NCBI GenBank assembly: GCA_014804655.1
Contig: JAAUZK010000018.1
Location: 107,628 to 156,281, forward strand
Direction of reading: 5' to 3'
DNA length: 48,654 bases
From: Lachnospiraceae bacterium
GTDB lineage: Bacteria > Bacillota > Clostridia > Lachnospirales > Lachnospiraceae
The position numbers and the translations under genes are program-made. This document shows, one piece after another, positions 1 to 8,573 of this stretch. Under the pieces are notes generated by a model. That model had not been told where the DNA came from. It saw nothing but the letters and a program-made list of their open reading frames with translations, and ran no database searches. Every line of letters begins with the position of its first letter. Within the stretch, counting starts at the first letter, position 1.

Positions 1-1
1 A

Positions 2-346
2 CCTGATCTTACGATCGAGGAGGCGAAGGAGAAGATCGGTGTGCTACGAGAATATGCGGAAGAGTTTATGAAGAAGAAGGCGGAGGCTGATTATGTGAAT
101 GTCTATGCCTACTATCTGGAACGTATGGACAGCGCGGTAGTGTCTCGCGATGGTGTAAGATTCGTGTTCGAGCTTCCGGATCACAGTGCCTACGGTGTGA
201 CATACAGATGGAACGACGAATTGCATACTTATGCGGAGGTCGATCTCGCAGATTATCAGGAGCGGGACGGCAAGACCAGAACTCTGCATAGCGGGGGAGA
301 AGAGATAGAAATGATGCAGGTATTTCAGAAGCTGAGTGAAGAGTAG
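2..346 (+). CDS. C-terminal part of an uncharacterised protein (cut by window edge)
   Basis: The reading frame is open from base 2, so the true start lies outside the window and about 114 residues are visible. A GTG at 41 could in principle be a start, but no ribosome binding site precedes it and the upstream codons read as normal protein. The visible part is a charged helix rich in Lys and Glu followed by a beta-rich, Tyr-rich segment (YGVTYRW, LHTYAEVDL). There is no membrane segment. I do not recognise the family. A bulged hairpin follows about 80 bp downstream, so this gene is probably the last of its operon. Confidence 0.6.
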   Translation, partial: PDLTIEEAKEKIGVLREYAEEFMKKKAEADYVNVYAYYLERMDSAVVSRDGVRFVFELPDHSAYGVTYRWNDELHTYAEVDLADYQERDGKTRTLHSGGEEIEMMQVFQKLSEE

Positions 347-426
347 AGGAGTTATCGTGATGTAGAAGTGCAGTGTACAACGCAACTGATAGAACGACAC
401 AGAGAAGCATAGAAAGATACAGGGAG

Positions 427-458
427 CAGGAGCGCCCGGTTTGTTACCGGCGCTCCTG
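427..458. terminator. GC-rich hairpin between convergent genes
   Basis: CAGGAGCGCC pairs with GGCGCTCCTG, followed by GGT/ACC with one bulged C and a TTGTT loop. It lies between the end of the first gene and the end of the minus-strand permease and overlaps the latter's stop codon. The T-runs on both sides are short, so it may be a weak bidirectional terminator. Confidence 0.5.
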
Positions 459-1646
459 TTTCCGATATCTGTGATATGTACTTGTGATGCACAGCGCGAA
501 GATGATACATGCGCAGGCAAAGACGATATAAAGCGGCAGAATTTCGCTGTGACGATTCATGACGCTGATTTCTTCCAGAATGCCATCATAGATCATATAA
601 AACGGTGCGGCGTACAGCAGGCAGTCCGACAGGAAAACAATATAGGCAAACACGCGGAGCAGACTGTGCGAAAGCCCCAGGGAAGAGAGAAATCTGATCA
701 GTGCTGGTTTCATAATTAAAAGCAGAAAAACAGGAATGATCCAGCAGAGGGCAGCCGCAAGGACGGTGTGGAAGCTGCTACAGCAGCCCGCGGAGATGGC
801 CAGTGTGATGGCGCACAGTTCCAGAACAGCCGTCAGGGAAAAAAGCATGACTATTAAGAGATAGGTGCCGAGAGGCTGTTGCAGTATGTCGAAGTGGCCG
901 GGATAGCTGGGAAAGCCGTAGGTGACGAGATTGGCGTTACAGCCCAGTCCGTCCCAGCCGTACACCGTGCCGTAAAGCAGCAGGTTGAGGACGGTAAAGA
1001 GAAGCCACAGGATGGCGGACAGCGTGAGGGCGGCGGCGATCTTGGCGGAAACATCCGACGTCTGCCCTTCTTGTGTGGTGAACAGCAGCGGTTTCATCCG
1101 GGACTGTGATTCATGGGAGAAGACCGGGGAGACGACGCACAGAAGCAGCACACTGATCAGGATCATTTCGGTATGGTACATAGCCGTGAAGTTTTCCCAT
1201 CCGGCATAATACGTCAACTGGAAACTGTCCGGCTGAGAAGTGATAAGCCGGCCCATCTCCGTGTCGGCAAGGGACACCACCTTGGTGGGTAGACGGTAAT
1301 CGTCCCAGTCATAGGTGTATCCGTCGGAAGCATATCGCATCACAAATTCATTCAGGAAATTAGAGTCTGTCAAGCCGATATACGGCTCGAATTTCTGCGG
1401 AAAGCCGTAACGGTCTATGATCTGCTGCATTTTTTCATCCGTGAGAGGACCCTTAAACTCTTCCGTAATCTGACGGTCCATCCGCACGGCTTCATAACCG
1501 TGATATGTAATACCGTCTACCGTCGATGTCTCCGCCAGAAGGTTCTGGAAAAAGTAGAGCAGCACAAATCCCAGTATGCACAGGAGTCCTATGGAGAATA
1601 TTTTTTTGTAATAAAGTTTGTATAATTCTGCTTTATATAGACGCAT
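444..1646 (-). CDS. ABC-2-type transporter permease (paralogue of 4137-5237)
   Basis: A 400-residue integral membrane protein. One TM helix lies near residues 17-36, then an extracytoplasmic domain of about 120 residues, then roughly five hydrophobic segments from residue 160 to the C-terminus. The start MRLYKAELYKL and motifs such as ITEEF/Y-G-LTDEK and LLFTTQEG are shared with the permease at 4137-5237, so the two are paralogues. It lies downstream of an ABC ATPase and is probably its membrane partner, exporting or sensing a peptide, lipid or antimicrobial (inference). The ATG is preceded by AAAGGA. The 123-bp gap to the ATPase is filled by tandem repeats. Confidence 0.8.
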   Translation of the reverse strand: MRLYKAELYKLYYKKIFSIGLLCILGFVLLYFFQNLLAETSTVDGITYHGYEAVRMDRQITEEFKGPLTDEKMQQIIDRYGFPQKFEPYIGLTDSNFLNEFVMRYASDGYTYDWDDYRLPTKVVSLADTEMGRLITSQPDSFQLTYYAGWENFTAMYHTEMILISVLLLCVVSPVFSHESQSRMKPLLFTTQEGQTSDVSAKIAAALTLSAILWLLFTVLNLLLYGTVYGWDGLGCNANLVTYGFPSYPGHFDILQQPLGTYLLIVMLFSLTAVLELCAITLAISAGCCSSFHTVLAAALCWIIPVFLLLIMKPALIRFLSSLGLSHSLLRVFAYIVFLSDCLLYAAPFYMIYDGILEEISVMNRHSEILPLYIVFACACIIFALCITSTYHRYRKQERR

Positions 1647-1693
1647 GATTGGTTCCTTTCATATAGTTTATAGGAAATTGCTCGTTTAGGCAC

Positions 1694-1718
1694 GAGTTTG
1701 CGAAGCAAATCTCGCAAA
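1694..1718. repeat. Palindromic repeat, partial copy 1
   Basis: GAGTTTGCGAAGCAAATCTC folds on itself and matches the first half of the repeats at 3374-3410 and 8867-8903 (core GAGTTYGCGAAGYRAATCT). It abuts the triple repeat that begins at 1719. Confidence 0.6.
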
Positions 1719-1793
1719 GTTAATTCCGAAGGAATTTACTTTTGTTAATTCCGAAGGAATTTACTTTTGTTAATTCCGAAGGAATTTACTTTT
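1719..1793. repeat. Three perfect tandem 25-bp repeats over the end of the ABC ATPase gene
   Basis: Three identical units (1719-1743, 1744-1768, 1769-1793) each contain the palindrome AATTCCGAAGGAATT. The unit nearest the gene encodes the last residues (SKFLRN) and stop of the minus-strand ATPase. The other two lie downstream and repeat that gene end, each with its own in-frame stop. This looks like tandem duplication of the gene terminus. Confidence 0.9.
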
Positions 1794-2648
1794 GGTAAAA
1801 TACAGATAAGCATCCTCCAACGTCGCTTCCGCCGGAACCGCATTTTCCACGGGCTTGTCTTTGGCGACAATACGCAGTTCTACCTGATCTGCCTGATTGC
1901 GCAGATTGCTGATCACATGCTGTTTGCTCAGTGCATCTGCACGCTCTTCCGGCACAAGACATTTCCACACGCAGCCCGCAGTTTCGGCAAGGAGTTGTGT
2001 TTCATCGCTGATATGCATGATCTGGCCGTTCTTCATGATCATGATCTTATCTGCGATATACTCCACGTCCGACACAATATGGGTGGACAGAATCACAAGC
2101 CTGTTCTTGCCCAGAGAGCTGATGATATTTCGGAAGCGCACACGCTCGGCTGGGTCAAGACCGGCTGTCGGTTCGTCAAGCACAAGTATTTCGGGATCAT
2201 TGAGGAGCGCTTGGGCGATGCCGACTCTGCGCAGCATGCCGCCGGAGAAAGTTTTCAGTTTATTCTTTTTATCTCCGGTAAGATCGACTAATTCGAGCAG
2301 TTCATCGATCCTGTTGCGGGCATACTCCTCCGGAAGCGCCTTGAGGGCAGCCATGTAGTTCAGGAAACGGAGTGCGCTGAAATCCCCGTAATAGCCGAAA
2401 TCCTGAGGCAGATAACCTAACAGCCTGCGGTATTCACCGCCCATCTGTGAGATCGGTACGCCGTCGCACAGGATATTTCCGAGGGTTGGTTTCAGGATAC
2501 CGCATACCATGCGCATAAGGGTGGTCTTGCCGGCGCCGTTTTCGCCCAGAAGTCCGTACACACCATGTCCCAGGCGGACGTTGACATCCTGTACCGCCGT
2601 TTTGTTTTTGAAGGTTTTGACCAAATTGGTCAGTTCTAATTCGTGCAT
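1770..2648 (-). CDS. ABC transporter ATP-binding protein
   Basis: A 292-residue nucleotide-binding subunit that would power the neighbouring permease at the inner face of the membrane. All motifs are intact: Walker A GENGAGKT (about 35-42), Q-loop Q82, signature SGGML (135-139), Walker B ILVLDEP (154-160), D-loop GLD and switch H190. After residue 210 comes the short C-terminal domain of BcrA/CcmA-like multidrug and lantibiotic-immunity ATPases. AAAGGAG precedes the ATG. The C-terminus runs into a 25-bp tandem repeat, so the last residues may vary among strains. It overlaps the upstream membrane-protein gene by 13 bp, indicating one operon with the sigma factor. Confidence 0.9.
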   Translation of the reverse strand: MHELELTNLVKTFKNKTAVQDVNVRLGHGVYGLLGENGAGKTTLMRMVCGILKPTLGNILCDGVPISQMGGEYRRLLGYLPQDFGYYGDFSALRFLNYMAALKALPEEYARNRIDELLELVDLTGDKKNKLKTFSGGMLRRVGIAQALLNDPEILVLDEPTAGLDPAERVRFRNIISSLGKNRLVILSTHIVSDVEYIADKIMIMKNGQIMHISDETQLLAETAGCVWKCLVPEERADALSKQHVISNLRNQADQVELRIVAKDKPVENAVPAEATLEDAYLYFTKSKFLRN

Positions 2649-3433
2649 AAGATTTCTCCTTTATTAATTGCTGTAAAAAGCGCTTTGATCTGTATTCCGA
2701 GAAGCACTGTGCCGATCATGAGCGCTATGCCCCAGATAAAGAGCATGGATTCTTCATATAATATGGGCATGGCCGCCACTACCGAGAAAAATACGGACAG
2801 GAAGATCCCGATGATCACCTGCATCCACGGGCTGCGCCTGCCTGTCTCTGTGAGCAGAATGCCCAGACTGACACACTGCGTCAGGACGAAGGGAACCAGC
2901 ATATACAGTCCGATCTGCAGAAGCTTGATCTTCCAGTGGGAGCCGGCGAACAGGATTCCCGCCGCCAGTGCTGCCAGATTGATGATACCCGAGAGAATCA
3001 TGTTATAGGCCGCCAACTGGCTGACATTAAAGAAACAGGTTTCGCTAAGCTCGGCGATCTTGGAAAAGCATGCCCTGCCTACCTGCAATATGGAGAAAGA
3101 ACCGAGCACGCCCGCCAGCAGCGTGGATATCGTGATCATATAAGACCGGTCCACGTCATGCAGCCCCATCATTGACATCAGGAACAGTACGAGGAAACAG
3201 TCGGCGATGTGGAAACCCAGCATGCTGCGGTCGGCGTAACGTATCTGGTTCTGCCAGATTCTCCGCCGGTCGGTCAGCAGATGTACTTCTTTATCGGAAA
3301 TTGCCTGCCGCAGAACGGACAGGGTGTGTTCCTTGGCATGTTCGTCGATTGGAAAAAGTGAGTCCGTATTTTCGAGTTCGCGAAGTAAATCTCGCAACCT
3401 CGCGAAGCTCAAATTTCTTTTATGATTCTTCAT
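2636..3433 (-). CDS. Six-TM membrane protein, possible anti-sigma or transporter partner
   Basis: A 265-residue protein with a charged N-terminal cytoplasmic stretch of about 70 residues and six hydrophobic segments (about 75-95, 101-122, 142-168, 174-198, 205-228, 231-254). It lies between an ECF sigma gene (14-bp overlap) and an ABC ATPase (13-bp overlap). That is where clostridial ECF operons often encode a membrane-bound anti-sigma factor or a second permease subunit. No classical zinc-binding anti-sigma motif is present, so the role is inferred from position only. A palindromic repeat (3374-3410) supplies residues 8-20, an unusual in-frame repeat within a gene. GGAGG lies six bases before the ATG. 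Confidence 0.7.
   Translation of the reverse strand: MKNHKRNLSFARLRDLLRELENTDSLFPIDEHAKEHTLSVLRQAISDKEVHLLTDRRRIWQNQIRYADRSMLGFHIADCFLVLFLMSMMGLHDVDRSYMITISTLLAGVLGSFSILQVGRACFSKIAELSETCFFNVSQLAAYNMILSGIINLAALAAGILFAGSHWKIKLLQIGLYMLVPFVLTQCVSLGILLTETGRRSPWMQVIIGIFLSVFFSVVAAMPILYEESMLFIWGIALMIGTVLLGIQIKALFTAINKGEILCTN
3374..3410. repeat. Palindromic repeat, copy 2, inside a coding region
   Basis: GAGTTCGCGA pairs with TCGCGAAGCTC with one bulged base, separated by AGTAAATCTCGCAACC. It closely matches the intergenic copy at 8867-8903. It is read in frame as residues 8-20 of the six-TM protein. Confidence 0.75.
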
Positions 3434-3944
3434 TCGATGCCTCCATGATTTTTCTTAAACTTTGCACACCCAGACGGAATCTGGATTTTACTGTGGAGAG
3501 ATTGCAACCTAAGATCCCGGCAATCTCGTGAAACCGCAGTTCTTCGTAGATTCGCAGGATAATGACCTCTCGCTGTTTGACGGGAAGCTCGTGTAGTGCA
3601 TGCCATAGGAGCAGGCGGTCTTCCAGATTGTGAAGTTCTGCGTCCTCTTTACCGGTATAGGACACTTCCTCGATACGGGCGGTGTCTTTCTTATGGTGAA
3701 AATAGTCGCGGCACAGATTGCGGGCGATGATAAGCAGATAGCCCTTCAGATTCCGGTATTCGTAGGAATCTACATATTTAATGAAGCGAAGGAACACTTC
3801 CTGCGTGATATCGTAGGAATCGGTCGCCTGTCCCGTCAGATACAGACAGAAACGGTATATTTCATCATAGTATTTTTCCACGATGGCGTTTAAGGCATCT
3901 TTGCTTCCGCTATGAACTTTCCGGATCAGTTCTTTGTCTGTCAC
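3420..3944 (-). CDS. RNA polymerase ECF-type sigma factor
   Basis: A 174-residue sigma-70 family protein of ECF size. Region 2 spans roughly residues 18-85, with the DITQEVFLRFIKYVDSYE stretch typical of region 2.2/2.3 core and -10 contacts. Region 4 spans about 115-165 (LPVKQREVIILRIYEELRFH-EIAGILG, then STVKSRF as the helix-turn-helix). It starts at a GTG preceded by AGGA. It is first in an operon with a six-TM protein and an ABC transporter, so it probably switches on that transporter, and perhaps the divergent permease, under envelope stress (inference). Confidence 0.92.
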   Translation of the reverse strand: MTDKELIRKVHSGSKDALNAIVEKYYDEIYRFCLYLTGQATDSYDITQEVFLRFIKYVDSYEYRNLKGYLLIIARNLCRDYFHHKKDTARIEEVSYTGKEDAELHNLEDRLLLWHALHELPVKQREVIILRIYEELRFHEIAGILGCNLSTVKSRFRLGVQSLRKIMEASNEES

Positions 3945-3981
3945 TTGCTTATCCTGTGCTTTCTATGCTGTCTGTTGTCTT

Positions 3982-4036
3982 GTGTCAGATTCGCCGCGGT
4001 GATTACTCTGACACTTAAATAACTGATTCTATTATA
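3982..4036. promoter_or_regulatory. Divergent promoter region of sigma operon and permease
   Basis: On the minus strand a TATAAT lies at 4031-4036, followed in the 5' leader by a stem of GTGTCAG (3982-3988) with CTGACAC (4008-4014). On the plus strand CTGACA (4008-4013) and TATTAT (4030-4035) are 16 bp apart. The two -10 elements overlap, so the divergent units may compete. No -35 for the minus direction is convincing. Confidence 0.4.
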
Positions 4037-4136
4037 CAAAAGATTAATTGGGGGAAAAGTTTTTTTGGGTGGAGGGCGGTGAACTTTTTGGTGGGGAGGA
4101 GGGTTATTTATTTCACAAAGGTAAGGAGGAGAAGGT

Positions 4137-5237
4137 ATGAGATTATATCGGATGGAATTATATAAATTGTGGCATAAGAAGGGGTTTGTGATTTGTGGGA
4201 TATGTATGATATTGATTACGGGATTCTATTTTGCGACAACGGTCGGTAGTGAGTCGGCTGCGGTGGACGGGGTGCGGTATTATGGATATGAGGCGGTTAA
4301 GGTCAACAGGCGAATCACGGAGGAATACCAAGGGGTGCTTACGGATGAGAAGGTTTCGGCGATGGTGGAGCGGTACGGACTGCCTTCGGAGGTGGTGTAT
4401 GATTATCCGGGCTGGCAGGATGGCAATTATCTGAATAATTTCGTAACCACGTATCTGTCAGACGGGTACTTGCGTGATTGGAACAATTATAAGGAGCCGA
4501 CGCAGGTATATGCCATTGCGGATACGGAGCTTGGCAAAGTGCAGCGCACGTCAGGCAAAGAAATACAATTTGCTTATACGAATGGATGGACGGCTTTTCT
4601 GGATACGCTGCAGATGGGAATGATATTGGCGAGTATCCTGCTGCTGATGTCGATATCTACCCTGTTTGCACAGGAAGGGCAGGCGAAGATGCTACCGCTG
4701 TTATTTACGACGCAGGAAGGAAAGGAAAAGGATGTGTATGCAAAAATTGCCGCAGCGTTTACATTGACTATAATAGTCTATAGCATGACTGTGCTGTTAT
4801 GCTTCGTAATGAGCGCCTGTATCTACGGGTTGGACGGTGGCGGGTGTGCGATCTGTATCGTGCTGTCACAGCCGTTGCGTGCCGATCTGAAAACCGGATA
4901 CATGTCGGCAAGCACATTTGCCGGGATTATGCTGGGCTTGAATTTTCTGGCTCTGCTCCTGTTATGTGCAATCACAATGTGCGCGTCTGCGCACTGTAAA
5001 AGTACCTTCGGTGCGGTAACGACAACAGGAATCTTGTGGGCGCTGCCACTGTTAATCAGGATGTTTTTCGGCGGAGCAGGGTATTTCTTTACCTCCTGTA
5101 TGCCCCTCTTCCTGATTATGACCGGATCGGTCTATGAAGCCGTAGAATGGAGAAGAGAGGCGATGATGATTCCCGTGATTGCCGTAGTGCTTTTGCTTTG
5201 TGTAGAAGAGGGATATCGTGTATACAGGCGGATGTAA
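4137..5237 (+). CDS. ABC-2-type transporter permease (paralogue of 444-1646)
   Basis: A 366-residue membrane protein with a TM helix at about 17-36, an extracytoplasmic domain of about 115 residues and five or six further TM segments. It shares its start (MRLYRMELYKLWHKK), the VDGVRYYGYEAV stretch, LTDEK and LLFTTQEG with the permease at 444-1646. It lacks its own ATPase and is transcribed away from the sigma operon, so it may pair with the ATPase at 1770-2648 to form a heterodimer or an alternative transporter (inference). AAGGAGGAG precedes the ATG. The GH42 gene converges on it 58 bp downstream, with only a weak hairpin (5246-5274) between. Confidence 0.8.
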   Translation: MRLYRMELYKLWHKKGFVICGICMILITGFYFATTVGSESAAVDGVRYYGYEAVKVNRRITEEYQGVLTDEKVSAMVERYGLPSEVVYDYPGWQDGNYLNNFVTTYLSDGYLRDWNNYKEPTQVYAIADTELGKVQRTSGKEIQFAYTNGWTAFLDTLQMGMILASILLLMSISTLFAQEGQAKMLPLLFTTQEGKEKDVYAKIAAAFTLTIIVYSMTVLLCFVMSACIYGLDGGGCAICIVLSQPLRADLKTGYMSASTFAGIMLGLNFLALLLLCAITMCASAHCKSTFGAVTTTGILWALPLLIRMFFGGAGYFFTSCMPLFLIMTGSVYEAVEWRREAMMIPVIAVVLLLCVEEGYRVYRRM

Positions 5238-5295
5238 GTAGGGAAGCGGATCGCTAAGGTGCAAGGGCGTCCGCAGTCCGTGGTGTCTGAGTTTA

Positions 5296-7356
5296 CTATA
5301 TTTCCTCTATGATCACGAATCCCCATCCCTCGATGGATAATGACTCTCCCTGTTTGATCAGTTGATCCTGCATAAGGAGTACGGAATCCCTGCCCTGCCA
5401 TGTGATCGTGGCTGAATCGTCGGAATAGTTAAGATAGTAGGTGATCTCTTTGCCGTATTCGTTGGTTCCGCGTTTGATGATGACAGGGTATTGCACTTCA
5501 GGAAGCGCAATATCCGACTTGGTGACTATGTAAGTCAATAAGTCTTTCAACGTTGTTTTATCAAAGTAACATCCCAGATAAACCGCAGTTCCGGCACCGT
5601 AGTGGTTCTCGGTGACAGCGGCATAGCTGCCCCAGTGAGGATGATCGTAGTCGGCAAGGTTCTGTGCGGTTGTGGGGGTGAGCAGCTCCATCCAATAGCG
5701 GACGCCTTTTGCGGACGGATCGGTCGAATCGGCGGAAGGCTCATAAGGAACAGTATTTTTGACCGAATTCGTACTGTTTTGGAAAATACAGTTTTTCAAC
5801 CCGACTTTGACTCCGTCAGTAAACTGATCGTAGGTCATACCGAACACATCTGTCAGTCCGTGCGGCTGGTCATCCGGATAGATTTTCAGAACGGGATCGG
5901 AAAATGCCGTTTTAAAGGTTGAAAGCAGGATTCCGCCGTTCTCCGTATAGTGTCTCAGATGATCGACAAGAGTGTCGGAAACACTGTAGAGCGCAGGGGT
6001 CACCAGAATCTTATATTGACTAAAAAGGTCAACATCATTTACAGATAGTATATCACACTCGATATTTAATTCGTAGAAGGCATCGTAGAGCCATCTGATG
6101 ATATCGTTGTAGTTTAGGTCGGGATGGATGGCAAACCACTTCAGTCCGGTCAGGGATTCGTTGGACAGCAGTAATGCAACATCGGCTTTCTTGCGCAGAT
6201 TCTTAAGGTGATCGCCGTACTTGGAAAAATCCGCGCCGATGGTGCATGCCTCGCGGTAGGTTGCGTTTTCTTTCAGGTTATGGCTTAAGATTCCTTTCCA
6301 GTAGGATTCGATGGCATTGTGTATAGAGTGCCAGTGCCAGTACATGACAGAGTTAGAGCCGGAGGCAAGGTGGCTGAAGGCCTGCAGGCGGAGCTGGCCC
6401 GGATAGTGAAGCCAGCCGTGATTCCCCTGTGCTTCGGTCTCCAATATGAAGTAATTGTCTTTCTTTACGGAACGGGCAACGGCACCGCCGAAGGAAATCT
6501 CCTTGCCGGTGAGATCCTGCGCCGAAGGGTGATAGATGTCAAAACCTGCCACTGTCAGCGGTTTCGCGGCTTCCCACTGGTCAACTTCCGGCTGCAGGCC
6601 GAAAGAGTAGTTACGCCATTCATAGTCGAAGTTCTGGGTAATGAACTGGTCGGGACGGGCATATTCCTGTACGATACTGCACTGCCATGCGAGAAAATCC
6701 GTCACGAGTTTTCTCTGGAACTTCTGGTATTCCGCGCCAAGGGAGCCGTTGATAGTGCCGCGTACATCAGGAAAATCTTCCCATGCATTGATGCGGTTGC
6801 TCCAATAGTCTAAGCCGAAGGCGTGATTCAGGGCATCTAAATCATTGTGGAATTCCTTTTTCGTGTATTCGATAAATTTCTTCTGGGCATATTCGCTGCA
6901 TGTGTCGTAGGACTTCGTCTCATTGTCAAGCTGGAAGCCGATGATATGTTCATAAGAAGATACTTCTTCCATCAGACGTCTGATGATGATCTCGGCGTGT
7001 TTTAAGTATATGGGGTGAGTAATATCCATGTTCTGTCTGCGTCCATACCGTTCGGGACCGTAATGAGTCTCCGTAAGGACATCAGGACATTTCGCGGCAA
7101 GCCATGTGGGAACGGCATAAGTAGGTGTGCCGACGATTACCGAGATGTCGTGGGCCGCAGAAGCGCGTAGCATTCTGTGCAGATGGGTGAAGTCAAACAC
7201 TCCCTCCTGCGGTTCCCACGTGCTCCATGTGGATTCCGCGATGCGGATCACATTGATGTGGGCTTTCTCCATCATTTCCATATCTGTCTCAATCCTGTCG
7301 TAGGGCAGGTATTCATCGTAGTATGCGGCACCGAATAAGAGTCTGTCTGTTTTCAT
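5296..7356 (-). CDS. Beta-galactosidase, glycoside hydrolase family 42
   Basis: A 686-residue cytoplasmic enzyme without a signal peptide, the usual GH42 length. It removes terminal beta-galactose from galacto-oligosaccharides. The N-terminal (beta/alpha)8 barrel (about 1-390) shows YDEYLP near the start, IRIAESTWSTWEP (38-49), the acid/base in FQLDNE (E146) and the nucleophile in FILETE (E306). A trimerisation-like domain (about 400-600) and a small C-terminal beta domain follow. It is divergent from a LacI regulator. The shared 143-bp upstream region (7357-7499) plus the regulator leader holds a LacI-type operator, and a GH53 galactanase operon nearby carries the same operator. The likely substrate is beta-1,4-galacto-oligosaccharide. 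The start is supported by GTGAGG upstream. Confidence 0.93.
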   Translation of the reverse strand: MKTDRLLFGAAYYDEYLPYDRIETDMEMMEKAHINVIRIAESTWSTWEPQEGVFDFTHLHRMLRASAAHDISVIVGTPTYAVPTWLAAKCPDVLTETHYGPERYGRRQNMDITHPIYLKHAEIIIRRLMEEVSSYEHIIGFQLDNETKSYDTCSEYAQKKFIEYTKKEFHNDLDALNHAFGLDYWSNRINAWEDFPDVRGTINGSLGAEYQKFQRKLVTDFLAWQCSIVQEYARPDQFITQNFDYEWRNYSFGLQPEVDQWEAAKPLTVAGFDIYHPSAQDLTGKEISFGGAVARSVKKDNYFILETEAQGNHGWLHYPGQLRLQAFSHLASGSNSVMYWHWHSIHNAIESYWKGILSHNLKENATYREACTIGADFSKYGDHLKNLRKKADVALLLSNESLTGLKWFAIHPDLNYNDIIRWLYDAFYELNIECDILSVNDVDLFSQYKILVTPALYSVSDTLVDHLRHYTENGGILLSTFKTAFSDPVLKIYPDDQPHGLTDVFGMTYDQFTDGVKVGLKNCIFQNSTNSVKNTVPYEPSADSTDPSAKGVRYWMELLTPTTAQNLADYDHPHWGSYAAVTENHYGAGTAVYLGCYFDKTTLKDLLTYIVTKSDIALPEVQYPVIIKRGTNEYGKEITYYLNYSDDSATITWQGRDSVLLMQDQLIKQGESLSIEGWGFVIIEEI

Positions 7357-7418
7357 AGATTATCGTCCTCACTTTTCTGGTTTTGAGAGTACATTGCTGG
7401 CTAAAATTGTAAAACATC

Positions 7419-7447
7419 TTGCGAATCAGCCCGATATCTGGTAATCT
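7419..7447 (+). promoter_or_regulatory. Putative sigma-A promoter of the LacI regulator
   Basis: TTGCGA (7419-7424) and TAATCT (7442-7447) with 17-bp spacing. The LacI-type operator at 7454-7470 begins right where transcription would start, which implies autorepression. Confidence 0.5.
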
Positions 7448-7453
7448 TGAAAC

Positions 7454-7470
7454 GAGCAACCGATTGCGCA
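7454..7470. promoter_or_regulatory. LacI-family operator, copy 1
   Basis: GAGCAACCGATTGCGCA has the near-palindromic core GCAA-CCGA-TTGC with the CG centre typical of LacI/GalR operators. It matches the site at 13113-13129 at 16 of 17 positions. It lies between the divergent GH42 and LacI genes. Confidence 0.75.
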
Positions 7471-7541
7471 TAGCGTGTTGGTGTTATTCTATCATATACT
7501 TGCTGGGCAGTAAAGGAAAAATGGGATTAATCGGGGGAGCT

Positions 7542-8540
7542 ATGGACGATAAGAATTTGACGATTGGGGATATTGCGCAGGAGCTTGGGGTGTCCAAGAC
7601 AACCGTGTCGAGGGCGATATCCGGCAAGGGCAGGATCGGGGAGCAGACCCGTAAGAAGGTGCTGGATTATATCGAGGAACATCATTACAGCCCTAACGTG
7701 GTCGCGAAAGGACTTGCGCAGAATAAAACCTTTAATTTGGGCATGGTGATGCCGGGAGATTACAATGTTGTGGAGCTGCCTTTTTTCCAGAAATGTATGC
7801 TGGGCGTCAGCAGGACGGCTTCCGCCCACGGATATGATGTGTTGATTTCCATGGTGACGGCGGATAATATTTCCCAGCTGGAGCGTGCGGTGACAAATCG
7901 TAAGATCGACGGGGCGATCCTGACAAGAACGCTCGCGGATGATGCGCCGATGAAGTATCTGATCGAAAGCGAAATTCCCTTCGTGGCGATGGGCAGCACC
8001 GATGACGACAGGGTCGTGCAGGTCGATAACGACCATCGGAGTGCGTGTAGGGAGCTGACGGATAAGCTTCTGGCGCATGGCATCAGGAACATTGCGTTGA
8101 TCGGGAGCGATGAGACTCATATCGTCACGGGCAACAGGTTACGGGGATTTGAAGATGCCTTTATGCAGAGAAAAGAATGGGATGGCAGCAGGCGGACTTT
8201 TCTGAATGTGAGCGATGGCGGCAGGGTGGATGAGATCGTGGAGAGACTTCTGGAGGAAAAGACGGAGTGTATCGTATGCATGGACGATTTTCTGTGCGGT
8301 TGTGTGTTGAATACCCTGCAGCAGAGGCAGATTGCTGTACCGGAGCAGATACAGATTGCTTCTTTCTATGACAGCACCGTGCTGGCGAACCGTATTCCGT
8401 CCATCACATCCATACGATTTGACGTGGAGGAACTGGGTACAAAGGCGTGCGAGACGCTTTTGCGCATGCTGGACGGGGAGGAAGTGGAGCGGCGTACACT
8501 GTTAGGGTATGAGGTGCGTATGCGGAAATCGACGCGGTGA
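7542..8540 (+). CDS. LacI-family transcriptional regulator of the beta-galactan genes
   Basis: A 332-residue DNA-binding repressor. The N-terminal helix-turn-helix (LTIGDIAQELGVSKTTVSRA, about 6-25) and hinge helix (YSPNVVAKGLAQ) are followed by a periplasmic-binding-protein-like sugar-sensing domain (about 65-330). I chose the ATG at 7542 because GGGGGAG lies just upstream and it places the HTH at the usual distance from the N-terminus. Longer starts would add an unsupported 41-residue extension. It is divergent from GH42, with an operator in its own leader. The same operator before 13296 suggests that it also controls that operon. The inducer is probably galactose or a galactobiose-type sugar (inference). 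Confidence 0.9.
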   Translation: MDDKNLTIGDIAQELGVSKTTVSRAISGKGRIGEQTRKKVLDYIEEHHYSPNVVAKGLAQNKTFNLGMVMPGDYNVVELPFFQKCMLGVSRTASAHGYDVLISMVTADNISQLERAVTNRKIDGAILTRTLADDAPMKYLIESEIPFVAMGSTDDDRVVQVDNDHRSACRELTDKLLAHGIRNIALIGSDETHIVTGNRLRGFEDAFMQRKEWDGSRRTFLNVSDGGRVDEIVERLLEEKTECIVCMDDFLCGCVLNTLQQRQIAVPEQIQIASFYDSTVLANRIPSITSIRFDVEELGTKACETLLRMLDGEEVERRTLLGYEVRMRKSTR

Positions 8541-8573
8541 GAAGGCAGAAGAGCGAAATGTGGCTGCGTGTAC

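Noticed and set aside
5246..5274. Hairpin between the plus-strand permease and GH42 as a terminator
   Set aside because: Only GCGGA/TCCGC plus three pairs with a bulge and no T-run; too weak to annotate.
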